DNA of 30,556 bases from Sphingobacterium thalpophilum (GTDB lineage Bacteria > Bacteroidota > Bacteroidia > Flavobacteriales > Flavobacteriaceae), in contig CALPOS020000002.1 in NCBI GenBank assembly GCA_943325255.2, forward strand, positions 1 to 30,556. The letters run 5' to 3'. Both the position numbers and the translations under genes were made by a program. Below the pieces are notes generated by a model. That model saw only the letters and a program-made list of their open reading frames with translations, was not told where the DNA came from and searched no databases. Below are positions 16,041-23,451 of the stretch, piece by piece; the first letter of the stretch is position 1, and the number at the start of each line of letters is the position of its first letter.

Positions 16041-16152
16041 CCCTAGCCCTGATGGCAGCGGAAATCCTTTTTTGCTTAGAAAAAGCCCCTCGACTGCGCT
16101 CGGGGTGACAAGCAAAAAAGATTGGGAGCGAACAGCAGGTTCCCGGCTCCTA
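16041..16152 (-). repeat. Composite dispersed intergenic repeat (hairpin carrying an inner GC-rich palindrome-like module)
   Basis: The core is an inverted repeat with arms 16068-16077 (TTTTTTGCTT) and 16110-16119 (AAGCAAAAAA), extending by G and ATT with one bulged base. The outer flanks carry short complementary blocks (AGC/GCT and CCTG/CAGG). The loop contains a C4...G4 module, CCCCTCGACTGCGCTCGGGG (16086-16105), followed by TGACA. From memory, both the outer flanks and the inner module recur in many Bacteroidota intergenic regions. It begins directly after the xth stop codon. Confidence 0.7.
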
Positions 16153-16914
16153 TTAATCTATCTCGACCATGGTCGGGCAATGATCGGAATGTTTTGCGTC
16201 TGGTAGAATAACGGCTCTTTTTATTCTGCTTTTCAAAGATTCGCTCACCAAACAGTAATCGATGCGCCAACCTTTGTTATTGCCTCTGGCACCGGCGCGG
16301 TAACTCCACCAGGTGTAATTATGTGGTTCTTTATTTAAAAATCTAAAGCTATCAATGAAGCCGCTTTTCATGAAATTGTCGAGCCAAGCGCGTTCTTCGG
16401 GTAAAAATCCGGATACCGTTCTGTTGCGAATCGGATCATGAATATCGATGGCTTCGTGGCAAATATTGTAATCGCCGCAAATTACCAGATTCGCAATTTC
16501 TTTTTTAAGTTCATTGATATAGTTTTGAAAATCATCCATATACATAAACTTATGGTCGAGGCGATCGATGTTGGTTCCTGAGGGTAAATACAAACTCATC
16601 ACGGAAAAATCGTCAAAATCGACGCGAAGATTTCTTCCTTCAAAATCCATATGCGATATGCCAGTTCCAAATTGAATATTATTGGGTTTTACTTTAGATA
16701 AAATGGCCACGCCACTATACCCTTTTTTCTCGGCTGGGAACCAAAAATGATACGGATAACCCGCCAGCTCAAAATCAAGTAGAGGGATTTGCTCAGGTGT
16801 TGCTTTTATTTCTTGAAGGCAAATCACATCTGGATTGGCTTGTTGCAACCAAGGGATAAATCCTTTTGAAATGGCAGCTCGAATTCCGTTGACGTTGTAT
16901 GAAATAATTTTCAT
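16153..16914 (-). CDS. xth: Exodeoxyribonuclease III
   Basis: A 253-residue Mg2+-dependent AP endonuclease and 3'-5' exonuclease of base-excision repair, from the exonuclease III/APE1 endonuclease-exonuclease-phosphatase fold. Landmarks are the N-terminus MKIISYNVNGIRAA, LQEIKA with metal-binding Glu35, VICGDYNICH (catalytic Asp/Asn pair), AGARGNNKGWRIDYCLVS and the C-terminal catalytic HSDHCP. The length is normal. It is cytoplasmic and divergently transcribed from the acyltransferase gene. A minus-strand TACATTTG box lies 25 bp before its ATG. The stop codon abuts the composite repeat, which may act as its 3' end. Confidence 0.95.
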   Translation of the reverse strand: MKIISYNVNGIRAAISKGFIPWLQQANPDVICLQEIKATPEQIPLLDFELAGYPYHFWFPAEKKGYSGVAILSKVKPNNIQFGTGISHMDFEGRNLRVDFDDFSVMSLYLPSGTNIDRLDHKFMYMDDFQNYINELKKEIANLVICGDYNICHEAIDIHDPIRNRTVSGFLPEERAWLDNFMKSGFIDSFRFLNKEPHNYTWWSYRAGARGNNKGWRIDYCLVSESLKSRIKRAVILPDAKHSDHCPTMVEID

Positions 16915-16938
16915 CGTAGGCGTTTATTTTTAGTCTTT

Positions 16939-16946
16939 CAAATGTA
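16939..16946 (-). promoter_or_regulatory. Probable -7 box for xth
   Basis: The minus strand reads TACATTTG (TAnnTTTG), ending 25 bp before the xth ATG at 16914. No clear -33 partner is seen. Confidence 0.5.
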
Positions 16947-16980
16947 ATAAAAAAGGATAAAGTAAAATGGAGTTTTTTGC

Positions 16981-16988
16981 TATCTTTG
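16981..16988 (+). promoter_or_regulatory. Probable -7 box for the OlsF-like gene; decides its start
   Basis: TATCTTTG matches TAnnTTTG exactly and lies 26 bp before ATG 17015. It is downstream of the alternative in-frame ATG at 16967, which would therefore lie outside the transcript; this supports 17015 as the start. Confidence 0.55.
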
Positions 16989-17014
16989 TTTTTGTTCGAA
17001 AAACAAGAAAACAA

Positions 17015-18832
17015 ATGGGTTTAGTTACCGCAAAAGAAGTTGCTAAAGCAATACACGCCGATAAATATGGGGTTCTAGGAACTTTTGCTGGTTGGTTGAT
17101 GATGAAGATCCTAAAAATTTCTACCCTAAATAAGATTTACGACAGGAATAAGCACTTGCAAGACGTGCCGTTTCTAAATTCCATTTTGGAAGAATTTCAA
17201 ATCAAATTCGAGATTCCTGAAGACGATTTAAAACGCTTACCCAAAGACGGCGCTTACATCACCATTTCCAATCATCCTTTGGGAGGCATTGATGGGATTT
17301 TGTTGTTGAAATTGATGTTAGAGCGCGAACCAAATTTCAAGATTATTGCTAATTTTTTGCTGCATCGAATCGATCCGTTGAAACCTTATATCATGCCGGT
17401 GAATCCATTTGAGAACTTAAAAAACGCAAAATCAAGTGTCATTGGGATTAAAGAAACCTTACGGCATTTGAGTGACGGAAAGCCGTTAGGAATGTTTCCT
17501 GCCGGTGAAGTTTCGACCTACAAAGACGGGAAATTGATGGTTGACAAAGCATGGGAAGAAGGCGCGATTAAAGTAATTCGGAAAGCGCAAGTTCCTGTTG
17601 TTCCAATTTATTTTCACGCAAAGAACAGTCGATTGTTTTATTTGCTTTCGAGTTTGAATCCGACTTTGCGAACAGCCAAGCTTCCTTCAGAATTGTTAAC
17701 CCAAAAAGACCGTGTGATAAAAGTTCGTATCGGAAAACCAATTTCTGTAGCCGAACAAAATGAACATAAAAGCATAGAAGATTATTCGGAATTTTTGAGA
17801 AAGAAAACCTATATGTTGGCTAATTCATTTGAAAAGGACGTGCCGTTTTTATCGACGCCAAATCTCAATAATTTGAAACTTCCTCGAAGCCCAAAAGAAA
17901 TCGCAACGCCTGCCAATCAAGAAAAAATGGTGGCTGAAGTCGCTAGTTTGAGAAATTCAGATTCTAGATTAACACATAGTAAAAATTATGAAGTGTTCTT
18001 TACAGAAGCCAATAAGATTCCAAACATACTGCATGAAATCGGGCGTTTGCGTGAAGTGACTTTTAGAGAAATTGGCGAAGGGACTAATAATTCTATCGAC
18101 TTAGACAAATACGATCAATACTACCACCATTTGTTTTTATGGGATGAAGAAGCGCAAAAAATCGCTGGTGCTTATCGCATGGGATTGGGTTCTGAGATTT
18201 TTCCAAAGTATGGTATTGACGGGTTTTATTTGCAGGAATTGTTTCGCTTTGAACCAGAATTGCACGACATGATGAGCAAGTCGATTGAAATGGGTCGCGC
18301 CTTTATTTCTAAAGACTACCAATTAAAACCGATGCCGTTATTCTTATTGTGGAAAGGAATTGTTCACACCACGCTGCACCATCCGGAACATAAATTTTTG
18401 ATTGGTGGTGTGAGTATTAGTAATCAGTTTACGGATTTCTCAAAATCACTGATGATCGAGTTTATGAAATCGCATTATTACGATCCGTATATCGCACAAT
18501 ATATTACCCCAAAAAAAGAATTCCGAGTAAAGTTGAAAGACGCCGACAAGGACTTTATTTTTGATGAAGCCGAAGCTGATTTGATCAAATTTGATAAGAT
18601 TATTGACGAAATCGAGCCGGGCACTTTACGTCTTCCGGTTTTGATTAAGAAATATATCAAACAAAATGCGCGAGTTGTGGCCTTTAATGTTGACCCGCTA
18701 TTTAATAATGCAATTGACGGATTGATGTATATTCGAATTGCCGACTTACCCGAAAGCACGATGAAGCCCGTAATGGAGGAGTTTCAGGCGGAATTGGAGC
18801 GGAAGTTGGCGGAAAAAGGCGAAAAGATATAA
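17015..18832 (+). CDS. olsF: Two-domain acyltransferase, OlsF-like (lysophospholipid acyltransferase + GNAT/hemolysin-type N-acyltransferase)
   Basis: I use ATG 17015 (605 residues, MGLVTAKEVAKAIHADKYG); the ATG at 16967 lies upstream of the probable promoter box. The N-terminal half (about 70-290) is a PlsC-type acyltransferase with NHPLGGIDG (His87, Asp93) and FPAGEVS. The spacing is HX5D rather than the usual HX4D. The C-terminal half (about 325-540) is a hemolysin/OlsB-type GNAT domain with IGRLREVTFREIGEGTN, FLWDEEAQKIAGAYRMGLG, YLQELFRF and IGGVSISNQF. Fusions of this type (OlsF) make ornithine lipids, with one half adding the amide-linked 3-hydroxy acyl chain and the other the ester-linked chain. 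I recall one reported in Flavobacterium johnsoniae. The head-group amino acid cannot be told from sequence. It acts at the inner membrane. Confidence 0.75.
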   Translation: MGLVTAKEVAKAIHADKYGVLGTFAGWLMMKILKISTLNKIYDRNKHLQDVPFLNSILEEFQIKFEIPEDDLKRLPKDGAYITISNHPLGGIDGILLLKLMLEREPNFKIIANFLLHRIDPLKPYIMPVNPFENLKNAKSSVIGIKETLRHLSDGKPLGMFPAGEVSTYKDGKLMVDKAWEEGAIKVIRKAQVPVVPIYFHAKNSRLFYLLSSLNPTLRTAKLPSELLTQKDRVIKVRIGKPISVAEQNEHKSIEDYSEFLRKKTYMLANSFEKDVPFLSTPNLNNLKLPRSPKEIATPANQEKMVAEVASLRNSDSRLTHSKNYEVFFTEANKIPNILHEIGRLREVTFREIGEGTNNSIDLDKYDQYYHHLFLWDEEAQKIAGAYRMGLGSEIFPKYGIDGFYLQELFRFEPELHDMMSKSIEMGRAFISKDYQLKPMPLFLLWKGIVHTTLHHPEHKFLIGGVSISNQFTDFSKSLMIEFMKSHYYDPYIAQYITPKKEFRVKLKDADKDFIFDEAEADLIKFDKIIDEIEPGTLRLPVLIKKYIKQNARVVAFNVDPLFNNAIDGLMYIRIADLPESTMKPVMEEFQAELERKLAEKGEKI

Positions 18833-18842
18833 ATCTATACGC

Positions 18843-19217
18843 TTATTGAATTCGCCACGGCGGGTTTTTTCTATTTACACCTGCGTAATACAATATCAAT
18901 TGATTTTTATCGAGATCTTTTAGTCGCGCTTCACGCCACAACCAAGGTTTGTCGTTGGGTAATTCTTCAAATTCAAACCCTAGAGCGAGGAGTTCATTTA
19001 CTTTTGCATCGAGATGATCGACTTCAAAATAAATCCAGGTGGCGCTATTATTTTGCTCGTCTGATTGATGCAATGAAAAAGTTGATTCACCCATCGGACA
19101 TTCGAATCGGGCGTAGGTTGAAAGTGATTTTACAATTAACTGCAAACCTAATTGCTCGTAAAATGCAATTGATTTTTCTACATCACGAACCGAAATTGTA
19201 ATTTGATTCAAGTTCAT
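18843..19217 (-). CDS. VOC family (glyoxalase/bleomycin-resistance-like) protein
   Basis: A 124-residue single-module vicinal-oxygen-chelate fold protein. MNLNQITISVRDVEKSIAFYEQLGLQLIV is the classic first beta-alpha unit; YFEVDHLDAKVNELLALGFEFEELP and WREARLKDLDKNQLILYY form the second. His is absent from the first strand (TISV where glyoxalase I has a metal ligand such as HxxL), while the late EARLKDLDKN region is typical. Metal binding and substrate are thus uncertain, and it could be a dioxygenase, isomerase or binding protein. Its ATG overlaps the stop of the TM2 gene in the sequence TAATG, so the two are probably translationally coupled. It converges with the OlsF-like gene, with only 10 bp between stops. 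Confidence 0.85.
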   Translation of the reverse strand: MNLNQITISVRDVEKSIAFYEQLGLQLIVKSLSTYARFECPMGESTFSLHQSDEQNNSATWIYFEVDHLDAKVNELLALGFEFEELPNDKPWLWREARLKDLDKNQLILYYAGVNRKNPPWRIQ

Positions 19218-19504
19218 TAGAACCAGCCTTTCTTATTGGCTTGATACGTATGATAAAATTCTTCATCGGTTTTCGTTAAATAGATAATTCCTTCAATCAA
19301 TCCAATGAAACTTCCAACTATTCCGCAGGTAATAACAGAAAGTAGAATTTGAATAATCCCTTCGGTGGTGTAGCCCAAGATAAATTTGTGAATTCCTAAT
19401 CCTCCGAATAAAATACCCAAAATTCCTGCTACCACTTTTTTGTTTTCAGGTCTAAATTGCGGTTCTTGTGGTTGATTCCACGTTTCGTGTTTGCTGGTTT
19501 CCAT
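19217..19504 (-). CDS. TM2 domain-containing membrane protein
   Basis: A 95-residue protein with a short polar N-terminus (METSKHETWNQPQEPQFRP) and the TM2 domain. The first helix (KVVAGILGILFGGLGIHKF) is followed by the loop FILGYTTEGIIQI and the second helix (LLSVITCGIVGSFIGLIEGII), ending in KTDEEFYHTYQANKKGW. TM2 proteins are small inner-membrane proteins of unclear function. The stop codon shares an A with the downstream VOC start (TAATG). Upstream there are 154 bp before the hydroxyacid dehydrogenase, holding a weak hairpin. Confidence 0.88.
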   Translation of the reverse strand: METSKHETWNQPQEPQFRPENKKVVAGILGILFGGLGIHKFILGYTTEGIIQILLSVITCGIVGSFIGLIEGIIYLTKTDEEFYHTYQANKKGWF

Positions 19505-19546
19505 AACTACTGCTACTTAAGATGATTTCATAAAAATATAAAAATT

Positions 19547-19584
19547 ATTGAAACACAGCCTCGAAAGGTTGTTATAGTTTCAAT
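19547..19584 (-). terminator. Possible terminator of the hydroxyacid dehydrogenase gene
   Basis: Arms ATTGAAAC (19547-19554) and GTTTCAAT (19577-19584) are perfect 8-bp reverse complements. On the minus strand the hairpin lies about 75 bp after the stop of the dehydrogenase and is followed by a T-rich tail. The 22-base loop makes it weak. Confidence 0.4.
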
Positions 19585-19658
19585 GTTTTTTTGCGATAGA
19601 TTTTAGATATTCTGATTTAATCCAGCTCCAACAGATACTTTTTGATTGTTTTAAAAAG

Positions 19659-20618
19659 CTATTTATGACTGTTTCCAAAGTACTTTTCTTTGATTTTATC
19701 TACGATTACTTGCGCAAGTCGCTGCTGACTTTCGAATGTCCAACCTGCAATATGGGGCGTCAATGAAACGTTGTCAAATTCCAGCAAATCCTGATAGGAT
19801 TTAGGTAATTGTTTGCCGTTTAGTGTTTCAAATGATGAGTTTTCATATTCAATAACGTCTAAACCTGCGCCTAAAATTTTCCCGGATTTGAGTGCCAGTA
19901 CCAAGTCTGCCGTCACCACATTTTTTCCTCGAGAAGTATTAATCAACCAAAATGGTTTTGTAAATGCTTGTATAAAATCTCTATTAACAAGTCCGTTGGT
20001 TTCCGGAGTCCAAGGAATATGTAAACTCAAAACATCTGCTTTTTGCTGTAATTCGGCTAGCGTAACTTGTTTCGCATTGGCATCTCCAATATTGTTTTGA
20101 ATATCATAAAACAATACTTCGACATCGAAACCTCGTAATTTTTTAGCGAAGGATTTGCCCATATTCCCGTAACCAATTATGCCGATTGTTTTTCCGTCGA
20201 GTTCGTGCCCGCGATTGCTTTCTCGGTTTCTTTGTCCACTACGCACCTCGGCATCCGCAATTTTTAACTTATTGAAAAGTGCTAACAACATCGCTAAGGT
20301 ATGTTCGCCAACGGCATTTCTATTGCCTTCCGGAGCAGCTATCAGTGTGATATTCTTGGAAGATGCATAATCACAATCGATGCTTTCTAGACCAGCTCCG
20401 ACTCGGGCGATAAACTGCAAATTTTTTGCTTTGTTGATAAATGTTTTATCAATTTGAAATCGACTGCGAATGACAATTCCCTGATAGTTGTGAATTTTCG
20501 ACTCGATAACTTCTTTGGATGACGTGAAATCTTCGTCATTGATGAACCCTGCTGCTTCCAATTGTTGTTTGAGAATTGGGTGATTGCTGTCGATGTGGAG
20601 GATTTTGATTGCTGACAT
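19659..20618 (-). CDS. D-2-hydroxyacid dehydrogenase (NAD-dependent, phosphoglycerate-dehydrogenase-like)
   Basis: A 319-residue cytoplasmic enzyme of the D-isomer-specific 2-hydroxyacid dehydrogenase family. The N-terminal part (GIVIRSRFQIDKTFINKAKN, RVGAGLESID) is the substrate domain. The Rossmann motif is IGIIGYGNMGKSFAKKL, preceded by AVGEHTLAMLLAL. The catalytic triad is visible: Arg in NTSRGKNV, Glu in GLDVIEYENSSF and His in LTPHIAGWT. Closest by feel is D-3-phosphoglycerate dehydrogenase (serine synthesis), but it lacks an ACT domain and serC is not next to it. Other 2-hydroxyacid substrates remain possible, so I give no symbol. It is a single gene with a possible terminator downstream and a dispersed repeat upstream. 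Confidence 0.85.
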   Translation of the reverse strand: MSAIKILHIDSNHPILKQQLEAAGFINDEDFTSSKEVIESKIHNYQGIVIRSRFQIDKTFINKAKNLQFIARVGAGLESIDCDYASSKNITLIAAPEGNRNAVGEHTLAMLLALFNKLKIADAEVRSGQRNRESNRGHELDGKTIGIIGYGNMGKSFAKKLRGFDVEVLFYDIQNNIGDANAKQVTLAELQQKADVLSLHIPWTPETNGLVNRDFIQAFTKPFWLINTSRGKNVVTADLVLALKSGKILGAGLDVIEYENSSFETLNGKQLPKSYQDLLEFDNVSLTPHIAGWTFESQQRLAQVIVDKIKEKYFGNSHK

Positions 20619-20670
20619 ATTGGATTGACCTTGAAAGTTGTTTCAAAAATACGATTTTGATTTGGAATCA

Positions 20671-20790
20671 GGTGTGCAGTAGGGATAGTAGCGGCATCCT
20701 TTTCATCAGGCTTGCGTCACGAAATGATTGCAGGTATATTTTGTAATTCCCCATGACAGGGCAGTTCCTTAGTTTCCGCTACATCTAATG
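20671..20790 (-). repeat. Second dispersed intergenic repeat, related to the one at 16041
   Basis: It shares the block GATnGnAGCGGnATCCTTTT with the flank of the composite repeat at 16051-16070. Here GTAGCGG (20688-20694) pairs with CCGCTAC (20776-20782), and the pairing extends through GAT/ATC with one bulged base. Like the first copy, it lies just 3' of a minus-strand gene (mgtE). Confidence 0.55.
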
Positions 20791-20811
20791 TGTATTTTCG
20801 TCTTTAGATTT

Positions 20812-22164
20812 CTAAAATCCTAAAATCAATTTAGCAATCGAGAAGTAGATTAGAATTCCACAGATATCATTGCTGGTAGTGATAAACGGACCTGTTGCTA
20901 GTGCGGGGTCGATGCCAAATTTATCTAATAAAAGCGGAATAAATGTCCCGATTAGTGAGGCTATGATAATCACAGAAACGAGTGCAATGGTAACAATAAT
21001 GCCAATTATAAATTCGACGTTGAGAAGGAAATGACTTCCTAGAAAAAGTATAGATGCTAGAATGACCCCATTGAGTAAACTTAACGAGACTTCTTTGATC
21101 AATCGGTTGAACAAGGAGCCGCTCAAAGTATCATTGGCCAAACCTTGTACAATGATCGCAGAAGATTGTACCCCTACATTTCCAGCCATCGCGGCAATTA
21201 GTGGTGTAAAAAAGAACAAGTTCCCGTGTTGCAACATGGCTCCTTCAAACAAACCTAAAACACGAACGGTAATAAATCCGCCTAAAAGTGCTAAGACGAG
21301 CCAAGGCAAACGCGCTTTAGTAAGTTCGAGAATACTATCATCTGCTTCAACGTCTTGTGAGATACCCGCAGCCAATTGGTAATCCTTGTCCGCTTCGTCT
21401 TTGATGACGTCTACGATATCATCGATGGTGATTCGACCGACTAATCGTCCTAATTCATCAACAACAGGAATGGCTTCTAAGTCATACTTTTGCATGATAC
21501 GAGCCACTTCGACATCTTCAGTATCGACTTTTACGTAATTTAGTTTACTAATATAAATATCGCGAATCGGCGTTTTTGTTGAAGTCGTAAGTAAATCTTT
21601 CAAAGACAAACGCCCTTTCAATCGATCTTCATCATCCACAACATAAATCGAATGAACGCGAGAAATATTCTCTGCTTGAATTCGCATTTCTTTCACACAA
21701 GTGAGTACATTCCAATTTTCATTGACTTTTACCAACTCTTTGTGCATGATTCCACCAGCTGTGTCTTCGTCAAATCGAAGTAATTCGACAATGTCTTTGG
21801 CGTGTTCAACGTCTTGAAGCTCAGAAATTACTTCCTCTTTTTTCTCCTGCGACAACTCTGCAATAATATCGGCAGCATCATTGGTCTCTAGTTCATCTAG
21901 TTCTTCCGCGATTTCCTTTGGAGACAATCTACTGAGGATATTTTCACGTAAATCATCTTCTAATTCGAGTAGAATTTCAGCTGTTTTTTCGCTGTCGAGT
22001 ACTTTGAAAATATAAGTCGCTTCATCAAAATCGAGCTCGTCGAGAATTTCCGCAATATCAGCATGGTGCAAGTCATTCAATAAGATTTCGAGTTGCACAT
22101 CGTTTCTAGCTTGAATAAGTTGCTCTAATTGTTGAATTAGTTCTTTGCTGATTTTAAACTCCAT
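20812..22164 (-). CDS. mgtE: Magnesium transporter MgtE
   Basis: A 450-residue Mg2+ channel/transporter with the normal MgtE layout. An acidic helical N-domain (about 5-125; LLNDLHHADIAEILDELDFDE, LSPKEIAEELDELE) is followed by a tandem CBS pair (about 130-250; VHSIYVVDDEDRLKGRLSLKDLL and AIPVVDELGRLVGRITIDDIV). Five membrane helices follow from about residue 280 (RLPWLVLALLGGF; PLIAAMAGNVGVQSSAIIVQGLA; DPALATGPFITTSNDICGIL). The Asp in the last segment is the usual pore residue. The N- and CBS domains sense cytosolic Mg2+ and close the channel. Its start overlaps the end of ksgA by 11 bp, so the two are co-transcribed and perhaps translationally coupled. Confidence 0.96.
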   Translation of the reverse strand: MEFKISKELIQQLEQLIQARNDVQLEILLNDLHHADIAEILDELDFDEATYIFKVLDSEKTAEILLELEDDLRENILSRLSPKEIAEELDELETNDAADIIAELSQEKKEEVISELQDVEHAKDIVELLRFDEDTAGGIMHKELVKVNENWNVLTCVKEMRIQAENISRVHSIYVVDDEDRLKGRLSLKDLLTTSTKTPIRDIYISKLNYVKVDTEDVEVARIMQKYDLEAIPVVDELGRLVGRITIDDIVDVIKDEADKDYQLAAGISQDVEADDSILELTKARLPWLVLALLGGFITVRVLGLFEGAMLQHGNLFFFTPLIAAMAGNVGVQSSAIIVQGLANDTLSGSLFNRLIKEVSLSLLNGVILASILFLGSHFLLNVEFIIGIIVTIALVSVIIIASLIGTFIPLLLDKFGIDPALATGPFITTSNDICGILIYFSIAKLILGF

Positions 22165-22933
22165 CGGCTTCTATTTTTTGCGTTAAATCTATAAACTGCA
22201 GATAGGACAGTTGCTCTGGTCTGAGGTCAAAGATACTATCTTCTCGTAAATTATCGGACAAATTTAAAGTTTTTAGGCTGTTTCGCAATGTTTTACGGCG
22301 CTGTTGGAAGGCTGTTTTCACAACTGTAAAAAACAATTTCTCACTACATGATAAGGTAAAGTTTTCCTTTCTGCGCAAACGCAATACTCCAGATTTTACT
22401 TTTGGCGGCGGATCGAAAACCGTTTCACTGACTGTAAACAAATATTCAGCATCGTAAAAAGCTTGGACTAAAACAGAGAGAATCCCGTAGGCTTTTGTCC
22501 CTTTCTTTTCACAAATACGTTCGGCGACTTCTTTTTGAAACATGCCAGAAAACTCTGGAATTTGGTTTCGAAGTTCGAGCATTTTAAATACAATTTGTGT
22601 TGAAATATTGTATGGAAAATTGCCAATGATTGCAATGGGTTTACCTTCAAAAACCTCGTTGATGTTGTATTTTAGAAAGTCTTTCGAGATAATTTTACCA
22701 TGCAATTTTGGATAATTGTTTTCTAGGTAAGTAACCGACTCGGCATCAATTTCTATGACGTAGGTTGTCACCGGTTTTTCCAATAGATATTTGGTCAGCA
22801 CGCCCATGCCTGGACCGATCTCCAGAATGTCTTGATAGCCTTCAAAATTTAGAGTGTCTGCAATCGCTTTTGCAATACTTTCGTCTTTGAGGAAATGTTG
22901 TCCGAGGTGTTTTTTTGGGGTTACTTTTTCCAT
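22154..22933 (-). CDS. rsmA: 16S rRNA (adenine(1518)-N6/adenine(1519)-N6)-dimethyltransferase
   Basis: A 259-residue SAM-dependent methyltransferase (KsgA/RsmA) that dimethylates two adenines in helix 45 of 16S rRNA during late 30S assembly. The family start KKHLGQHFLKDESIAKAI is present. The SAM motif LEIGPGMGVLTKYLL, the acidic VIEIDAESVTYLE and the catalytic motif IV NFPYNIS follow. The helical C-terminal part includes VVKTAFQQRRKTLRNSLK. It overlaps mgtE downstream by 11 bp. Its leader, starting 16 bp before the ATG, carries three tandem octamers (22950-22973). Confidence 0.97.
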   Translation of the reverse strand: MEKVTPKKHLGQHFLKDESIAKAIADTLNFEGYQDILEIGPGMGVLTKYLLEKPVTTYVIEIDAESVTYLENNYPKLHGKIISKDFLKYNINEVFEGKPIAIIGNFPYNISTQIVFKMLELRNQIPEFSGMFQKEVAERICEKKGTKAYGILSVLVQAFYDAEYLFTVSETVFDPPPKVKSGVLRLRRKENFTLSCSEKLFFTVVKTAFQQRRKTLRNSLKTLNLSDNLREDSIFDLRPEQLSYLQFIDLTQKIEADGV

Positions 22934-22949
22934 GATTTAGGTTTTTTGC

Positions 22950-22973
22950 TCGCAAAGACGCTAAGGCGCAAAG
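22950..22973. repeat. Three tandem octamers (NCRCDAAG type) in the rsmA leader
   Basis: TCGCAAAG, ACGCTAAG and GCGCAAAG follow one another without gaps. The pattern matches the arms of the inverted repeat at 14977-15039, but here only one half is present. It lies between the rsmA start and the DUF4286 stop. Confidence 0.6.
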
Positions 22974-23028
22974 ATTTTTAGCTATTTTTTGAGGAAGATA
23001 TTGAATCCTACGATTTTAGAACTTTATT

Positions 23029-23355
23029 CTAATTGTTATTCGGCCAGAATTCAGAAATCACTTCCAATTCGGTGCGAAATACCATCATTTTATCTGCAAA
23101 AAGGCGTTGGCCTTCTTCTCTCAATCGCGGTGCATCTTCTTGATAATATCTATCAAGCGTTTCCTTACTATCAGTAGTATACTGTGTGGCGTAGGTGGTT
23201 CCTCCCATTTCTTCCTCAACAAGAACTTTCACCATTCGGGCTGCTGAAAATTTGCCTGTGGCTAACACTTCGGGAATGTGTTTTTCCTGCATCCAATTTA
23301 GCCATTGGTCATGGACGGTGTCGTCTATGTTGATGGTGACGTTGTATAGAATCAT
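23029..23355 (-). CDS. DUF4286 family protein
   Basis: A 108-residue small cytoplasmic protein of the DUF4286 family, common in Bacteroidota. It opens with MILYNVTINIDDTVHDQWLN, followed by WMQEKHIPEVLATGKFSAAR, GTTYATQYTTDSKETLDRYY and RLFADKMMVFRTELEVI. The layout (beta strand, amphipathic helix, repeated) resembles ferredoxin-like dimeric alpha/beta-barrel folds, which is inference. No catalytic residues are evident and the function is unknown. It lies between rsmA and a TPR protein, with repeats on both sides (22950-22973 and 23361-23440), and so may be a single-gene transcript. Confidence 0.85.
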   Translation of the reverse strand: MILYNVTINIDDTVHDQWLNWMQEKHIPEVLATGKFSAARMVKVLVEEEMGGTTYATQYTTDSKETLDRYYQEDAPRLREEGQRLFADKMMVFRTELEVISEFWPNNN

Positions 23356-23360
23356 AGTTT

Positions 23361-23440
23361 AGATTTTAAGATTATAAGATTTTAGGATTATAAGATAATG
23401 AGACCGTTTTTGTATTACAGTCTTACAATCTTAATGTCTT
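23361..23440. repeat. AT-rich imperfect inverted repeat (AAGATTnTAAG type)
   Basis: Bases 23361-23382 contain TTAAGATTATAAGA, and the reverse complement of 23419-23440 contains TTAAGATTGTAAGA; about 18 of 22 positions agree. A second AGGATTATAAGAT unit lies at 23384-23396. The hairpin fills the gap between the TPR gene and DUF4286 on the minus strand and could end transcription of the TPR gene. Confidence 0.5.
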
Positions 23441-23451
23441 ACTGTCTCTAA

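Noticed and set aside
16967..17014. Upstream ATG for the OlsF-like gene
   Set aside because: It precedes the TATCTTTG promoter box and adds residues with no family match; ATG 17015 is better placed.
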